24,431 nt of DNA, from contig USSF01000035.1 in assembly GCA_900557405.1 (NCBI GenBank), positions 1 to 24,431 of the forward strand. Direction: 5' to 3'. Source of the DNA: an uncultured Prevotella sp. Its GTDB lineage: Bacteria > Bacteroidota > Bacteroidia > Bacteroidales > Bacteroidaceae. The number at the start of each line of letters is the position of its first letter. Position 1 is the stretch's first letter. A program made the translations under genes and the position numbers. Shown one piece after another: positions 1 through 7,966 of the stretch. The notes under the pieces were generated by a model, which worked only from the letters and a program-made list of their open reading frames with translations, was not told the DNA's origin and did not search any database.

Positions 1-254
1 TTATTCTTTCCATCTTATACCCACTTCATTTACACCAACCATTCCGAATAGCTATGGGACTTTGATTTGCTTTGCAATCTTATCCATGGTTAAATGCCTT
101 ATATGAAGTTCCTGTTCGTTAGGTCAGATGTTTGCCGCCGGCTTCTTTCAGATTCCAACTCACGATGGACACCCTTGCCTTTGGCTATGTAATTCCCGCT
201 ATTAGGGCTTACTCGGGACTTCCACCCGTTAGACAATGCTCATGCCGAGCGTAC
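1..254 (-). mobile_element. Group II intron, class C-like, 5' part (domain I), cut by window edge
   Basis: Read on the minus strand from 254 downwards, the sequence begins GTACGCTCGGCATG and contains ordered blocks I recognise from class C group II introns such as the Oceanobacillus iheyensis intron: GGGTGGAAGTCCCG, GCAAGGGTGTCC, GGAATCTGAAAGAAGC, GGCGGCAAAC, GAACAGGAACTTCATATAAG and, near the window edge, AAATGAAG. These make up domain I of the ribozyme. The 5' splice site is inferred at 255/254 by analogy with the GTGYG-type intron start. Known behaviour of class C introns is insertion just behind intrinsic terminators, and the sequence immediately upstream on this strand is exactly such a hairpin. 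The maturase and domains V and VI, if present, lie beyond the left edge. I could not resolve the EBS1/IBS1 pairing by eye. The assignment rests on remembered intron sequence, not a search. Confidence 0.82.
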
Positions 255-258
255 TATA

Positions 259-306
259 GAAAAAACGAATGGCAAACCGCTGATGGGGCTGCCATTCGTT
301 TTTTTT
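259..306 (-). terminator. Intrinsic terminator of the SusC/SusD operon
   Basis: A perfect 15-bp inverted repeat, AAAAAACGAATGGCA at 260-274 and its complement at 290-304, encloses a 15-nt loop. Read on the minus strand, the stem ends in TTTTTT. It lies about 90 nt beyond the SusD stop codon. The A and T tracts on both sides make it potentially bidirectional. Confidence 0.85.
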
Positions 307-354
307 ATGCTTTCTGCTTGTCAAGCTGTATATGATGCTTTCTGCTTGTCAAGC
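307..354. repeat. 20-bp perfect direct repeat between SusD stop and terminator
   Basis: The 20-mer ATGCTTTCTGCTTGTCAAGC occurs at 307-326 and again at 335-354, separated by 8 bp. It lies in the 3' untranslated region of the minus-strand operon. It looks like a local duplication; no function is evident. Confidence 0.85.
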
Positions 355-392
355 CTTGTGTTCTTTTTATCGTTCCCGAGGGAACAGGATAC

Positions 393-2585
393 TTACTCGG
401 CGAGAGGGTCGAATGTTCCGTTGGAGTTTCCTTTGTTTGAATCCTCCCAACCGATGGTCTGCTCAATCTTCGAGTTGTTGTTCAGGGCACCCTGTGTAAG
501 ACCGAAGAAATAGTACTTGGCGAAGAACTTGGTGTGCAATGGTACCTTGTCTGAGTTGTAGGCATCGCCCTTCTTCAGTTTGTATGTCAGGTTGTTCTTA
601 TACCAGTTCTTCAGCGTCGTCATCTGTCCGGCGAGGTCGGTGCGCAGGTCAAGAGCAGCACAGCGTGCCACGTTCGCCTTACGCAGAGGGTCGGAACTTG
701 CTGTGGCGTCGCCCACGCCATACTTGTCGGCAGTGCGGAACTCGATGTTCTCCCTGCGCTGGTTGTTGAACGGCTTCACGCCGAGCCAGTTGCAGGTGTT
801 GCCGCCCCAGCCTGTGAGCTTCCATGAGGTTGGCGCTCCTTCGATGTCAGAGATTCCCTCGCCGCCGTCGAACAGCATCCAACGGCGCATGTCGAGGAAA
901 CGCTTGCCCTCGTAGGCAAACTCAATCTGGCGCTCGTAGAGGATTGCCGACATGCAGGCTGCCTGGTTTGTGGCGAGGTCGGCCTGCAGACCATAGTTGT
1001 TCTCCGCCGTATATCCGGCACGCTCGCGGATGAGCTTCAACAGCGAAACGGCATACTCCATATCACCGGCACCGCATGCCACTTCGGCAAGGTTGAGCAG
1101 AACCTCGGCATAGCGCAGCTCCATATACGGTGCTGCCGAATAGCAGAAGCCGCCGTTGCTTACGATGGCATTGAACGAATAGAGCGGGTTGCCGTTCACA
1201 TCGAGGTCGTCGGAACGCTTGCGCAAGTATACTCCGCGCTTGTTGGTCAGCAGACTGTCGGCACCATAGCAGGTGCTGTTTTCCACGTTTCCGGCATCGT
1301 CGGCCTTGGTATACCATACGTAGTTCCAGAGTTCATAGTCCTTTCCGTTGTTGTATGAAGGATAGCCTGCACCGAACTGTGCCAGGCTTGAACCTCCGTT
1401 GTATGCCCAGCGCTCGCCAGGGAAGGCGAAGGTGCGGTAGAAGCGTGGGTCGCGGTTCTCAAGCGGGAATTCCTCGTCGTATACATCAGAGCTCTTGGCG
1501 AGCAGTGTGTATGTGTCAGCCGTTGCCGGGAGCTTGCCGTCGGCCATCGGGAATAAGTCGATGAGCATCTTCGAAGGTGTCTTGCCTCCCTTGCCCGAAG
1601 TGTTCTTCGGACGGATTTGTGCTTCCCATCCGTTGTTCTTCTGTCCGTTGCCGCTCTGCACGCTGTTGTACTGCGTGGTGAAGACAGCCTCGCAGCTTCC
1701 CATCTGCGAGAACATTCCGGCAAAGTCGGATCCGTTCACGTTTGCTGATGTCTTGTAGAGGTCATAGCCGCAAGCCTTGATGGAGTCGAGTCCTGCCTTC
1801 ATTTCTGCATAGGCGTTGGCCCAGCGTGTCTTGTCGTTGCTGCGGTTGAAGAGCGGACTGCACCATAGCTGGAGCACTCGTCCCTTCAGTGCCACGCACG
1901 TTCCGGTGGTGATGCGTCCGAAGTTCGATGAATTCCATCCGCCGTTCATTGTTTTCTTTGCGAGCATCTTTGATGCCTTGTCGAGGTCGGAGCAGATGAA
2001 CTCGATGCATTTCTTTGCCGAAGAGCGCGGAGTGTAAACCGACTCCACGGGTTCCTGCACCTCAGTCACGAGCGGCACTCCGCCGAACCACTGCACAAGG
2101 CGGAAGTAGCACCATGCGCGGAAGAAATATACCTGGCCGAGCAGCTCGTCCTTCTCGTCGGCAGACAGGGTGCTTCCCGTAATACCTGCAATCACGTCGT
2201 TGATGTTGCGGATGCGTCCGTATGCACTCTGCTGAATGTTGTTCAGCTGTCCGTAGAAGTAGTCGGGCATATTTCCCTTTGATACCGACATCTCTGCCTG
2301 CGGGTCAACGAAGCTTCCGAATCCACTGTATTCCTCGGTGCTCATGCCTTCGGCATCATTGCTTCCGGTGCTTGGATTCTGCCATCCTATTGCACCGCCG
2401 GTGTTTGGCAGACACCAGCTGTATACATCGTTTACTCGGGCATTGGCTCCCTCGTAATAGTTGTACACATCAGGATTCACGTTGTCGAAGTTCTTCTTGT
2501 CGTCAAGAAAACTGTCGCTGCAAGCCGAGAATGCAACCATGGATACGAGTGCAAAGCCGAATACTTTATATCTATTGTATTTCAT
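393..2585 (-). CDS. SusD-family (RagB/SusD) outer-membrane glycan-binding lipoprotein
   Basis: This is a surface lipoprotein that binds oligosaccharides and forms the lid of the SusC channel. The N-terminus is a lipoprotein signal peptide ending FSAC, with Cys22 as the lipidated residue, followed by SDSFLDD, typical of the family. The body shows SusD features: an early helical part with FFRAWCYFRLVQWFGGVPLV near residues 150-170, and late helices with RYAEVLLNLAEVA and YERQIEFAYEGKRFLDMRRW. At 730 residues it is longer than starch SusD (about 550), within the range seen in pectin PULs. The start follows the SusC stop by 45 bp, with a weak AAGGA-like ribosome site. It is the last gene of the operon. 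Family assignment is firm; the pectic ligand is inferred from the neighbouring enzymes. Confidence 0.95.
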   Translation of the reverse strand: MKYNRYKVFGFALVSMVAFSACSDSFLDDKKNFDNVNPDVYNYYEGANARVNDVYSWCLPNTGGAIGWQNPSTGSNDAEGMSTEEYSGFGSFVDPQAEMSVSKGNMPDYFYGQLNNIQQSAYGRIRNINDVIAGITGSTLSADEKDELLGQVYFFRAWCYFRLVQWFGGVPLVTEVQEPVESVYTPRSSAKKCIEFICSDLDKASKMLAKKTMNGGWNSSNFGRITTGTCVALKGRVLQLWCSPLFNRSNDKTRWANAYAEMKAGLDSIKACGYDLYKTSANVNGSDFAGMFSQMGSCEAVFTTQYNSVQSGNGQKNNGWEAQIRPKNTSGKGGKTPSKMLIDLFPMADGKLPATADTYTLLAKSSDVYDEEFPLENRDPRFYRTFAFPGERWAYNGGSSLAQFGAGYPSYNNGKDYELWNYVWYTKADDAGNVENSTCYGADSLLTNKRGVYLRKRSDDLDVNGNPLYSFNAIVSNGGFCYSAAPYMELRYAEVLLNLAEVACGAGDMEYAVSLLKLIRERAGYTAENNYGLQADLATNQAACMSAILYERQIEFAYEGKRFLDMRRWMLFDGGEGISDIEGAPTSWKLTGWGGNTCNWLGVKPFNNQRRENIEFRTADKYGVGDATASSDPLRKANVARCAALDLRTDLAGQMTTLKNWYKNNLTYKLKKGDAYNSDKVPLHTKFFAKYYFFGLTQGALNNNSKIEQTIGWEDSNKGNSNGTFDPLAE

Positions 2586-2630
2586 CTTTTTTCCTTTTTA
2601 GTTGTAAAATGCTTATACGCTTGTTATAGA

Positions 2631-5600
2631 TTAGAAGGTGACGTTCACACCGATTGTCCATTTGCGCAGTGCCGGATACTTGCCGTAGCTGCTCATCGGG
2701 TCGATGAAATTGTCAGGGTATGGATTGTAGAGACTCAGCAGGTTTGTGCCCGTCACGTTGAAGCGCACGCTCTGCAGACCGATTACCTTCACGTATTTCG
2801 ACGGTATGCTGTATGCCAGTGTCACGCGGTTCCATTTGATTCTTGTGCCGCTGATGCGCCAGAAGTTTGATGTCACTGCATTCACGCTGCTGTAGGCGAG
2901 GTTAGGCAGATTGCCGTTTCTGTTCTCGCTCATCACCAGATTGCCGCTTCCGTCGTAAATGTCCTGGTAAACGAACATGTTGTCCGGATTCCAGAACGAC
3001 GGCATGTTGGTATACTCCAGTCCGTTGCTGCCGGCCTTCAGCATTGAACCGTCGAGGAAGTCGTATCCTCCCCAGCTTGCCTGGATCTGTGTGGAGATTG
3101 AGAGTCCCTTCCAGTCGGCACCCAGGTTCAGTGTGAATCCATACGGGTTTGAACGCTTGTTCAGCTGCACCTGGTCGTTGTCCTTGTCCACGATTCCGTC
3201 CGGGGCTGCATATTTGCCTGTTGACGGGTCGTAGGCTCCGCGCACATCCTTATATATAAGCATACCCGGACGTATCTGGTCGGGCGACATTCCCATATAT
3301 GATGTGATGTGATACTTGTCCACATACTCCTGGATATCCTGGAAACTGCGGAACATTCCAATGCACTGCATTCCCCATCCCTGCGAATAGTCGGAACGGC
3401 GTCCGCGTGTGATCTGACGGTAGAGGTAGTTCGTCTGCCAGTCCATGTTCAGCACCTCGTTGTCGCTGTAGCCGGTGTTCAGTCCAATGCGGTATTTGAA
3501 GTCCTTGCCGATTTTGTCCTTCCAGTTCAGGGAGAGCTCATATCCCCATGAGTTCATTTCGCCGAGGTTTGTGGCGGCGCTCTGTGTTCCCACTGTTGCC
3601 TGGATGGACTGTGCTATGTTCATCAGCATCTCGCGGTTCCACACCCTGTATGCATCGAATGCCACTCCCAGACGGTTGTCGAGGAAATTGGCGTCGATAC
3701 CGAAGTTGAACTTGTACGACTTGTCCCAATGCACGTTGCGGTTCACGGCGGAATTGTTCTTGTTGATGGTGATGCGGTTGTCGCTGTCGGTAGTGACAGA
3801 CGTGCCGAACACCGGACCCTTGTCGGCATCCTGTGCGTAAACCTGCATCCACTGCCACGGTGCGGTGTTGTCGCGGCCTGTGAGACCGAACGATGCTCTC
3901 AGCTTGAGGAAGTCAACGAACTTCACGTTGTTCTGGAACCATGACTCCTCGCTCATAATCCATCCCAGACTTCCCGAGGGGAATGTGCCCCAGCGGTTTT
4001 CGGGGGCGAATTTCGTTGAAGCGTCGGAGCGCACGAGGAATTCGGCGAGATACTTGCCGGCGTATGAATAGTTCACACGTCCGATATAGCTCAGCGAACC
4101 GCTCTCGGCTCTTGTGAACACAGCTTCCTTGGTCTTGGCTTCGGCTGAGTTCGACTGTCCCGTTGTAAATGGATACGGGTCGCTCACCTTGCTCATGTTG
4201 TATTCGCTCTCAGCCTCGCTTCTCTCTATCGAGAAGAGTGCGCCCACGTGGTGCTTGCCGAAGTCGCGTGCGTAGTTCATCGTGAAGTTCAGCTGGTAGT
4301 TGTCCGTGCGCACCATGTTGCGCATCAGATACGACGGGTCGCCGTTTGATATTACCGTAGGGCTGAAGTTCATGTCGTCGGTGAGCATAGAGTTGTCAGC
4401 GTTCTCTCCGGCGATTGGTGTATACAGGTGGCTTCCGCTTCCGGAACGCTGCTGCAGCGAGTAGAGCTTGAACGACGATCCGTATTCGTTGCCTTTGTTT
4501 GTAGAAACGCTCTTAGAGTAGCTCATCGACATGGTGAGTCCCTTGAGCGGTTTCAGCCATCCCCAGTCATACGAGATGCTTCCGTTCACGGTCATGTTCT
4601 GGCTCATGTTCTTCACGTAGTCGCCGTTGTTGTGCATCACGTCGTAGTTGTACTGGCTGTCGCCCGAAGCGGAGTTAGAGATTCCGTTTGCCATGATGGG
4701 GTATCCGTTCACGTATTCCGGAATGTATCGCGGACGTGTCAGGAGCAGGTTGTAGTCTTTCTCCTTGTTGCTTCCGCCCACCTTTATGTTCTCCTTGTTG
4801 TTCTCTCCGTTGTCGCCGCTCACGGTCAGGTTGGCCTTCAGCCATTTCGAGATTTTCACGTCCACTCCTGCACGGTAGTTGAATCGGTTGTAGTCGATGT
4901 TGCCCAGGTTACCGTCCTGGCTGAAGTAGCTCACTCCTGCGAAGTAGCTTGCCTTTTCTGTTGCCCCGCTTATGTTGAGGCTGTGCTTCTGTGTGAATCC
5001 CGTCTCCCAGTATTTGTCGAGCAGGTCGTAGTTCAGTCCCTTCATAGCCTCGAGCTCGTCAGCCTGATAGAGGTCTTTGGTCGTGTTGAGCGACGAGAAG
5101 TTTGTCGGATCTGCAGCCTTCACGGCGTTCCACAGTCTTCCGTAGTTGTATGCGTTCAGCATCTTCGGTGTCGACACGGCGTCGGTCAGTCCGAACTGTC
5201 CGTTGTAGCTGATTGACGGTGCTCCGAGCTTTCCTTTCTTCGTTGTCACGAGGATTACTCCGTTGGCGGCGCGCGCTCCATACACGGCTGCCGATGCGTC
5301 CTTCAGCACGGATATGCTCTCCACCACCGATGCATCGAGGTTGTTGAATGCCTCTTCGCCCAGGTTATGGTATGTGTTTCCGATTTTCACGTCGTTGGGG
5401 TAGATATATCCGTCGATTACGTAGAGCGGCGACTGTGCCGTCACTCCCACGTCGCTCAGCGAGTTCGTGTCGCGTATCTTTATCGATGCGTTGTCGCCCG
5501 GACGGCTGTCTCCGCCGCTTACGCTCACTCCGTTCACGAGTCCTTCGAGCATGCTTGCCAGTCCGCCGCTCGAAAGGTCCTGCAGCTCGTTCATGTCCAC

Positions 5601-5975
5601 AGTTCCCACCGAACCCGTCAGGTGTGCCTTCTTCTGTGCACCGTAGCCCACCACTACCACTTCGTCGAGGTTCTGCGAGTCTTCCTTCAGCTGCACTTTT
5701 CCTCCGGCAGCAACGGTCTGCGGCAGATAGCCTATGTATGAGATGGTCACTTTGCTTCCTTTGGGGGCTGTTATTGAGTAGTTTCCGTCCAGGTCGGTTA
5801 TTACACCCGTGTTGTTGCCTTTCTGTCCTACAACCTTTACGGTCGCTCCGATGATCGGCTCTCCGTTCTGGTCAACCACGGTGCCCTTTATGGTCTGGTT
5901 CTGCTGTGCGTAGCCTGGTATGGAAACCAGTGCCATGCAGCCGAAGCATAAACTTATTATGGTTTTTCTTTTCAT
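2631..5975 (-). CDS. SusC-family TonB-dependent outer-membrane oligosaccharide transporter
   Basis: This is the channel that imports oligosaccharides across the outer membrane, powered by TonB. Visible parts in order: a signal peptide (residues 1 to about 24, ending GYAQ); a carboxypeptidase-regulatory-like domain (about 27-100, with IKGTVVDQNGEPIIGATVKV); a TonB-box-like segment DEVVVVGYGAQKK (about 104-116); the plug domain (about 117-240, with YVIDGYIYP and VLKDASAAVYGARAANGVILV); and a 22-strand-type barrel ending in the aromatic C-terminus TIGVNVTF. The length, 1114 residues, is normal for SusC. It is co-transcribed with the upstream beta-helix lipoprotein (81-bp gap) and the downstream SusD (45-bp gap). 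The start is supported by a good Shine-Dalgarno site. The substrate, pectic oligosaccharide, is inferred from context. Confidence 0.97.
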   Translation of the reverse strand: MKRKTIISLCFGCMALVSIPGYAQQNQTIKGTVVDQNGEPIIGATVKVVGQKGNNTGVITDLDGNYSITAPKGSKVTISYIGYLPQTVAAGGKVQLKEDSQNLDEVVVVGYGAQKKAHLTGSVGTVDMNELQDLSSGGLASMLEGLVNGVSVSGGDSRPGDNASIKIRDTNSLSDVGVTAQSPLYVIDGYIYPNDVKIGNTYHNLGEEAFNNLDASVVESISVLKDASAAVYGARAANGVILVTTKKGKLGAPSISYNGQFGLTDAVSTPKMLNAYNYGRLWNAVKAADPTNFSSLNTTKDLYQADELEAMKGLNYDLLDKYWETGFTQKHSLNISGATEKASYFAGVSYFSQDGNLGNIDYNRFNYRAGVDVKISKWLKANLTVSGDNGENNKENIKVGGSNKEKDYNLLLTRPRYIPEYVNGYPIMANGISNSASGDSQYNYDVMHNNGDYVKNMSQNMTVNGSISYDWGWLKPLKGLTMSMSYSKSVSTNKGNEYGSSFKLYSLQQRSGSGSHLYTPIAGENADNSMLTDDMNFSPTVISNGDPSYLMRNMVRTDNYQLNFTMNYARDFGKHHVGALFSIERSEAESEYNMSKVSDPYPFTTGQSNSAEAKTKEAVFTRAESGSLSYIGRVNYSYAGKYLAEFLVRSDASTKFAPENRWGTFPSGSLGWIMSEESWFQNNVKFVDFLKLRASFGLTGRDNTAPWQWMQVYAQDADKGPVFGTSVTTDSDNRITINKNNSAVNRNVHWDKSYKFNFGIDANFLDNRLGVAFDAYRVWNREMLMNIAQSIQATVGTQSAATNLGEMNSWGYELSLNWKDKIGKDFKYRIGLNTGYSDNEVLNMDWQTNYLYRQITRGRRSDYSQGWGMQCIGMFRSFQDIQEYVDKYHITSYMGMSPDQIRPGMLIYKDVRGAYDPSTGKYAAPDGIVDKDNDQVQLNKRSNPYGFTLNLGADWKGLSISTQIQASWGGYDFLDGSMLKAGSNGLEYTNMPSFWNPDNMFVYQDIYDGSGNLVMSENRNGNLPNLAYSSVNAVTSNFWRISGTRIKWNRVTLAYSIPSKYVKVIGLQSVRFNVTGTNLLSLYNPYPDNFIDPMSSYGKYPALRKWTIGVNVTF

Positions 5976-5977
5976 GT

Positions 5978-5983
5978 CTCCTT
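5978..5983 (-). promoter_or_regulatory. Strong Shine-Dalgarno site before SusC
   Basis: On the minus strand the sequence AAGGAG lies 2 nt upstream of the SusC ATG. Such a match is uncommon in this phylum, where ribosome sites are usually A-rich without SD. It supports the start at 5975 and suggests the transporter is translated strongly compared with its neighbours. Confidence 0.6.
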
Positions 5984-6056
5984 GTTTTTGAATTCTGTCG
6001 CCGGCCTGTAGATTTGCCTGTTTTGTATGTTTGTCAACCTGCCGGCTGTAATGTCC

Positions 6057-7511
6057 TTATTCTCCTGCCTTTATCCAGCGTGGGTCGCCGGTCTTGTTTG
6101 CCAGCTGTGCTGCTCCGCTGATGGTGAAGTCGCCGTTTGCCGCATCCTTGAAGCCCGGGTTCTCCTCGATTGCCGTTCCGCTGAGGTCGTACGGGTCCAC
6201 GACGCCTCCCGTGCTCTCGAACTCTCCGCCGAACATATATGTATTATATGCTGTGGTTACGCTTGCGTATGACGACGGAGCGCGTCCTGCCAGTATTCGG
6301 CGAATCACCTGCTTGTTGCCGCACTCCACGAAGATACATTTCTCCACGTCGAAGCATGCGCATTTCTGTCCGGAGAATCCTCCGTAGTTTGCCCATTGTC
6401 CTGCCTTTGCGATGTTGTAGAATGTGCTGTTGAGGAATTTCACCCAGCTGTTGGTGTATCCGGCGCGTGTGGCGCGTCCGCTGTTGTTGTATTGCACGAA
6501 GTATTTGGCGTCAGAGTCACCGGCATTCCAGAATGTGGAATTGGAAACCTGCAGCGTGTTGGCGAATCCGCCCTTGAAGTATACCACGGCGTTGCCGCTG
6601 ATGCTCGTCTCGCTGCTGCATGTGAGCTTGATGTTGGAGTTGTTGATTACCAGGCTCTCAAGACAGTATTTCTTGTTGCCGTCATACACGAGGTTGTTGT
6701 TCACGCCCGTGATGTTGCATCCGTTGATGGTCACGGCACCTTTTATTATATAGTAGTCTCCCGTACCCTTGGTGCTTTCGTCGGGTGTATCGCTGAGCGA
6801 AACCACGGGGTTAAGCGACTGCGAGGCGTCGATGTCAAGGTTCTTCAGTGAGAACATTGTGGCTGTCTTGAAGCTCACCTTGCCTGTGAACACGAGCTTT
6901 GCGTGGTTGGAGGCGTTGGTAGTTCTGAGCGTCACCTGCTTGTTCCCGAAGTCTACGTTGCCCGACAATGTGTATTCTGCACCCGGCTCCAGGTCGTAGC
7001 AGAGCATCTTGGACGTGCCGTCCTCGGGCACTGCATTGTCATTGAAATACTGGTAGAGGTCTGTTCCTGCAGGAATGGTCTGGAATGAAGGAGTGAAGGT
7101 GTTGAATACCTTTTCCACCGGTTCCGTTCCCTTGTTGTTTTTCTCCTTGTTGTCGAGCACGGCAAGCGAAATCTTGTAGTTTGTGTCTTCCGCGCGCTTT
7201 GTTGCGAACGAGACTCCGTCGATCAACGTGTCCTTCACCACCTCGCCGTTGTCCGTATCTGTCAGGATGGCGTGGTATCCGCCTGCTCCGTACACCAGCG
7301 GCCAGCTGATGGTCTGCATGGCTCCGTCTGTGCTTGGAGTGATTTTGATGTCGTCTGCCGACGGGGCTTCGAGCTGCGTGTTGTATACGCCACTGTCAAA
7401 CTCTTCGTCGTCGAATCCATCCTGTGCACATGATGCCATGAGGACCGCTCCAGTTGCAAGGCTGAGTAATGTCCAGGTCTTGCAGTGTAGTGATAATTGT
7501 TTTGTAGCCAT
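6057..7511 (-). CDS. Surface lipoprotein with Fn3-like and parallel beta-helix domains (DUF4957/DUF5123-like)
   Basis: This is the first gene of the minus-strand operon. The N-terminus is a lipoprotein signal peptide ending LMASC, with Cys28 lipidated, followed by an acidic stretch QDGFDDEEFDSG that resembles a surface-export signal. Residues about 50-130 look like a fibronectin type III module (ITPSTDGAMQTISWPLVYGAGGY). Residues about 150-480 carry repeated short beta-strand units with N-rich turns (INGCNITGVNN, VINNSNIKL, VSNSTFWNAG, FLNSTFYNIAK), as expected of a pectin-lyase-like right-handed beta-helix. The C-terminal part (VDPYDLSGTAIEENPGFKDAANGDFTI) matches the DUF5123-type ending as I remember it. 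I see no lyase catalytic signature. The likely role is glycan binding at the cell surface, in place of the usual SusE/F-type protein; a cryptic enzyme activity cannot be excluded. Confidence 0.8.
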   Translation of the reverse strand: MATKQLSLHCKTWTLLSLATGAVLMASCAQDGFDDEEFDSGVYNTQLEAPSADDIKITPSTDGAMQTISWPLVYGAGGYHAILTDTDNGEVVKDTLIDGVSFATKRAEDTNYKISLAVLDNKEKNNKGTEPVEKVFNTFTPSFQTIPAGTDLYQYFNDNAVPEDGTSKMLCYDLEPGAEYTLSGNVDFGNKQVTLRTTNASNHAKLVFTGKVSFKTATMFSLKNLDIDASQSLNPVVSLSDTPDESTKGTGDYYIIKGAVTINGCNITGVNNNLVYDGNKKYCLESLVINNSNIKLTCSSETSISGNAVVYFKGGFANTLQVSNSTFWNAGDSDAKYFVQYNNSGRATRAGYTNSWVKFLNSTFYNIAKAGQWANYGGFSGQKCACFDVEKCIFVECGNKQVIRRILAGRAPSSYASVTTAYNTYMFGGEFESTGGVVDPYDLSGTAIEENPGFKDAANGDFTISGAAQLANKTGDPRWIKAGE

Positions 7512-7532
7512 AAGTTATGCGTTATAAGTTAT
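7510..7532. repeat. 9-bp direct repeat overlapping the start codon of the beta-helix lipoprotein gene
   Basis: ATAAGTTAT occurs at 7510-7518 and 7524-7532, 5 bp apart. On the coding strand these are two ATAACTTAT copies, the second of which contributes the first bases of the ATG. This may be a chance duplication, or it may influence ribosome access. Confidence 0.6.
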
Positions 7533-7702
7533 TTGATTTTATTAGTTTCCTGTTTTTTCGTTTTGTCTGTCATTGGTCTGCTTGGGTTCCACGCATGATG
7601 GAGCCTTGACTCGCGGGCCAAGGAAGCAGGATTTGTTTAAGTTTTATTCTGTTTAATAGATTGTCAGATGATGCCTGTTAAGACATATTTATATTTATAA
7701 TG
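7512..7702 (-). other. Long structured 5' leader of the lipoprotein/SusC/SusD operon
   Basis: If the promoter box at 7703-7710 is used, the operon has a leader of about 185 nt with no ORF of note. At 7578-7629 the minus-strand RNA can fold into a compact branched structure: an outer 6-bp stem CUGCUU/AAGCAG (7624-7629 with 7578-7583), a directly adjacent 5-bp hairpin CCUUG/CAAGG (7619-7623 with 7604-7608), and a small UCCA/UGGA hairpin (7599-7602 with 7588-7591). The segment is GC-rich in an otherwise AT-rich leader. The pairing is visible in the sequence; a regulatory role is inference. Confidence 0.4.
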
Positions 7703-7710
7703 CAAAGTTA
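7703..7710 (-). promoter_or_regulatory. Predicted Bacteroidetes-type -7 box for the SusC/SusD operon
   Basis: On the minus strand this is TAACTTTG, matching the TAnnTTTG consensus used by the phylum's primary sigma factor. It is the only match I find between the operon's first gene and the prolyl-tRNA editing gene. The -33 element is poor (only a T-run about 20 nt upstream), which would fit a promoter that needs the HTCS activator. Confidence 0.55.
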
Positions 7711-7755
7711 TAAAAAATATTCTATACGATAAAAGCTTTTGGCGTGTTTTCTTTT

Positions 7756-7780
7756 AAAAAGTGAAAAAGATACACTTTTT
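7756..7780 (-). terminator. Possible terminator after the prolyl-tRNA editing gene
   Basis: An 8-bp inverted repeat, AAAAAGTG at 7756-7763 and CACTTTTT at 7773-7780, surrounds a 9-nt loop. It lies about 190 nt downstream of the minus-strand gene at 7967-8488 and just upstream of the PUL promoter box, where it would insulate the two units. The stem is AT-rich, so it is weak. Confidence 0.35.
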
Positions 7781-7909
7781 CCCCTTTCCCCGTCGGATAA
7801 TGGTTGCCGGCATGTCGGTTTCGGGGCATTGAAGCAATATAGACAGCAGGCTCACATAAAGTAATATCGAGCCCACTAAACCTATTATATATTAAGAGAA
7901 GAGTTTTTC

Positions 7910-7930
7910 TTTTATCAAGAATTACATGAA
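7910..7930 (+). repeat. 21-bp direct repeat, copy 1
   Basis: The segment beginning TTTTATCAAGAATTAC and ending ATGAA is repeated exactly at 8805-8825. The two copies flank the prolyl-tRNA editing gene and its promoter, 895 bp apart. Copy 1 is followed by only a 7-codon reading frame. Confidence 0.85.
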
Positions 7931-7966
7931 TTGGAGAATACGTCTTTAAACTATGAATCAGACAAA

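Noticed and set aside
132..335. 67-codon plus-strand reading frame at the left edge
   Set aside because: It lies antisense to the group II intron domain I and crosses the terminator hairpin; no protein features.
6000..6046. GCCGGC repeat pair between the beta-helix lipoprotein and SusC genes
   Set aside because: Only a 6-bp self-complementary word with a 35-nt loop and no U-tract; too weak to call an internal terminator or processing site.
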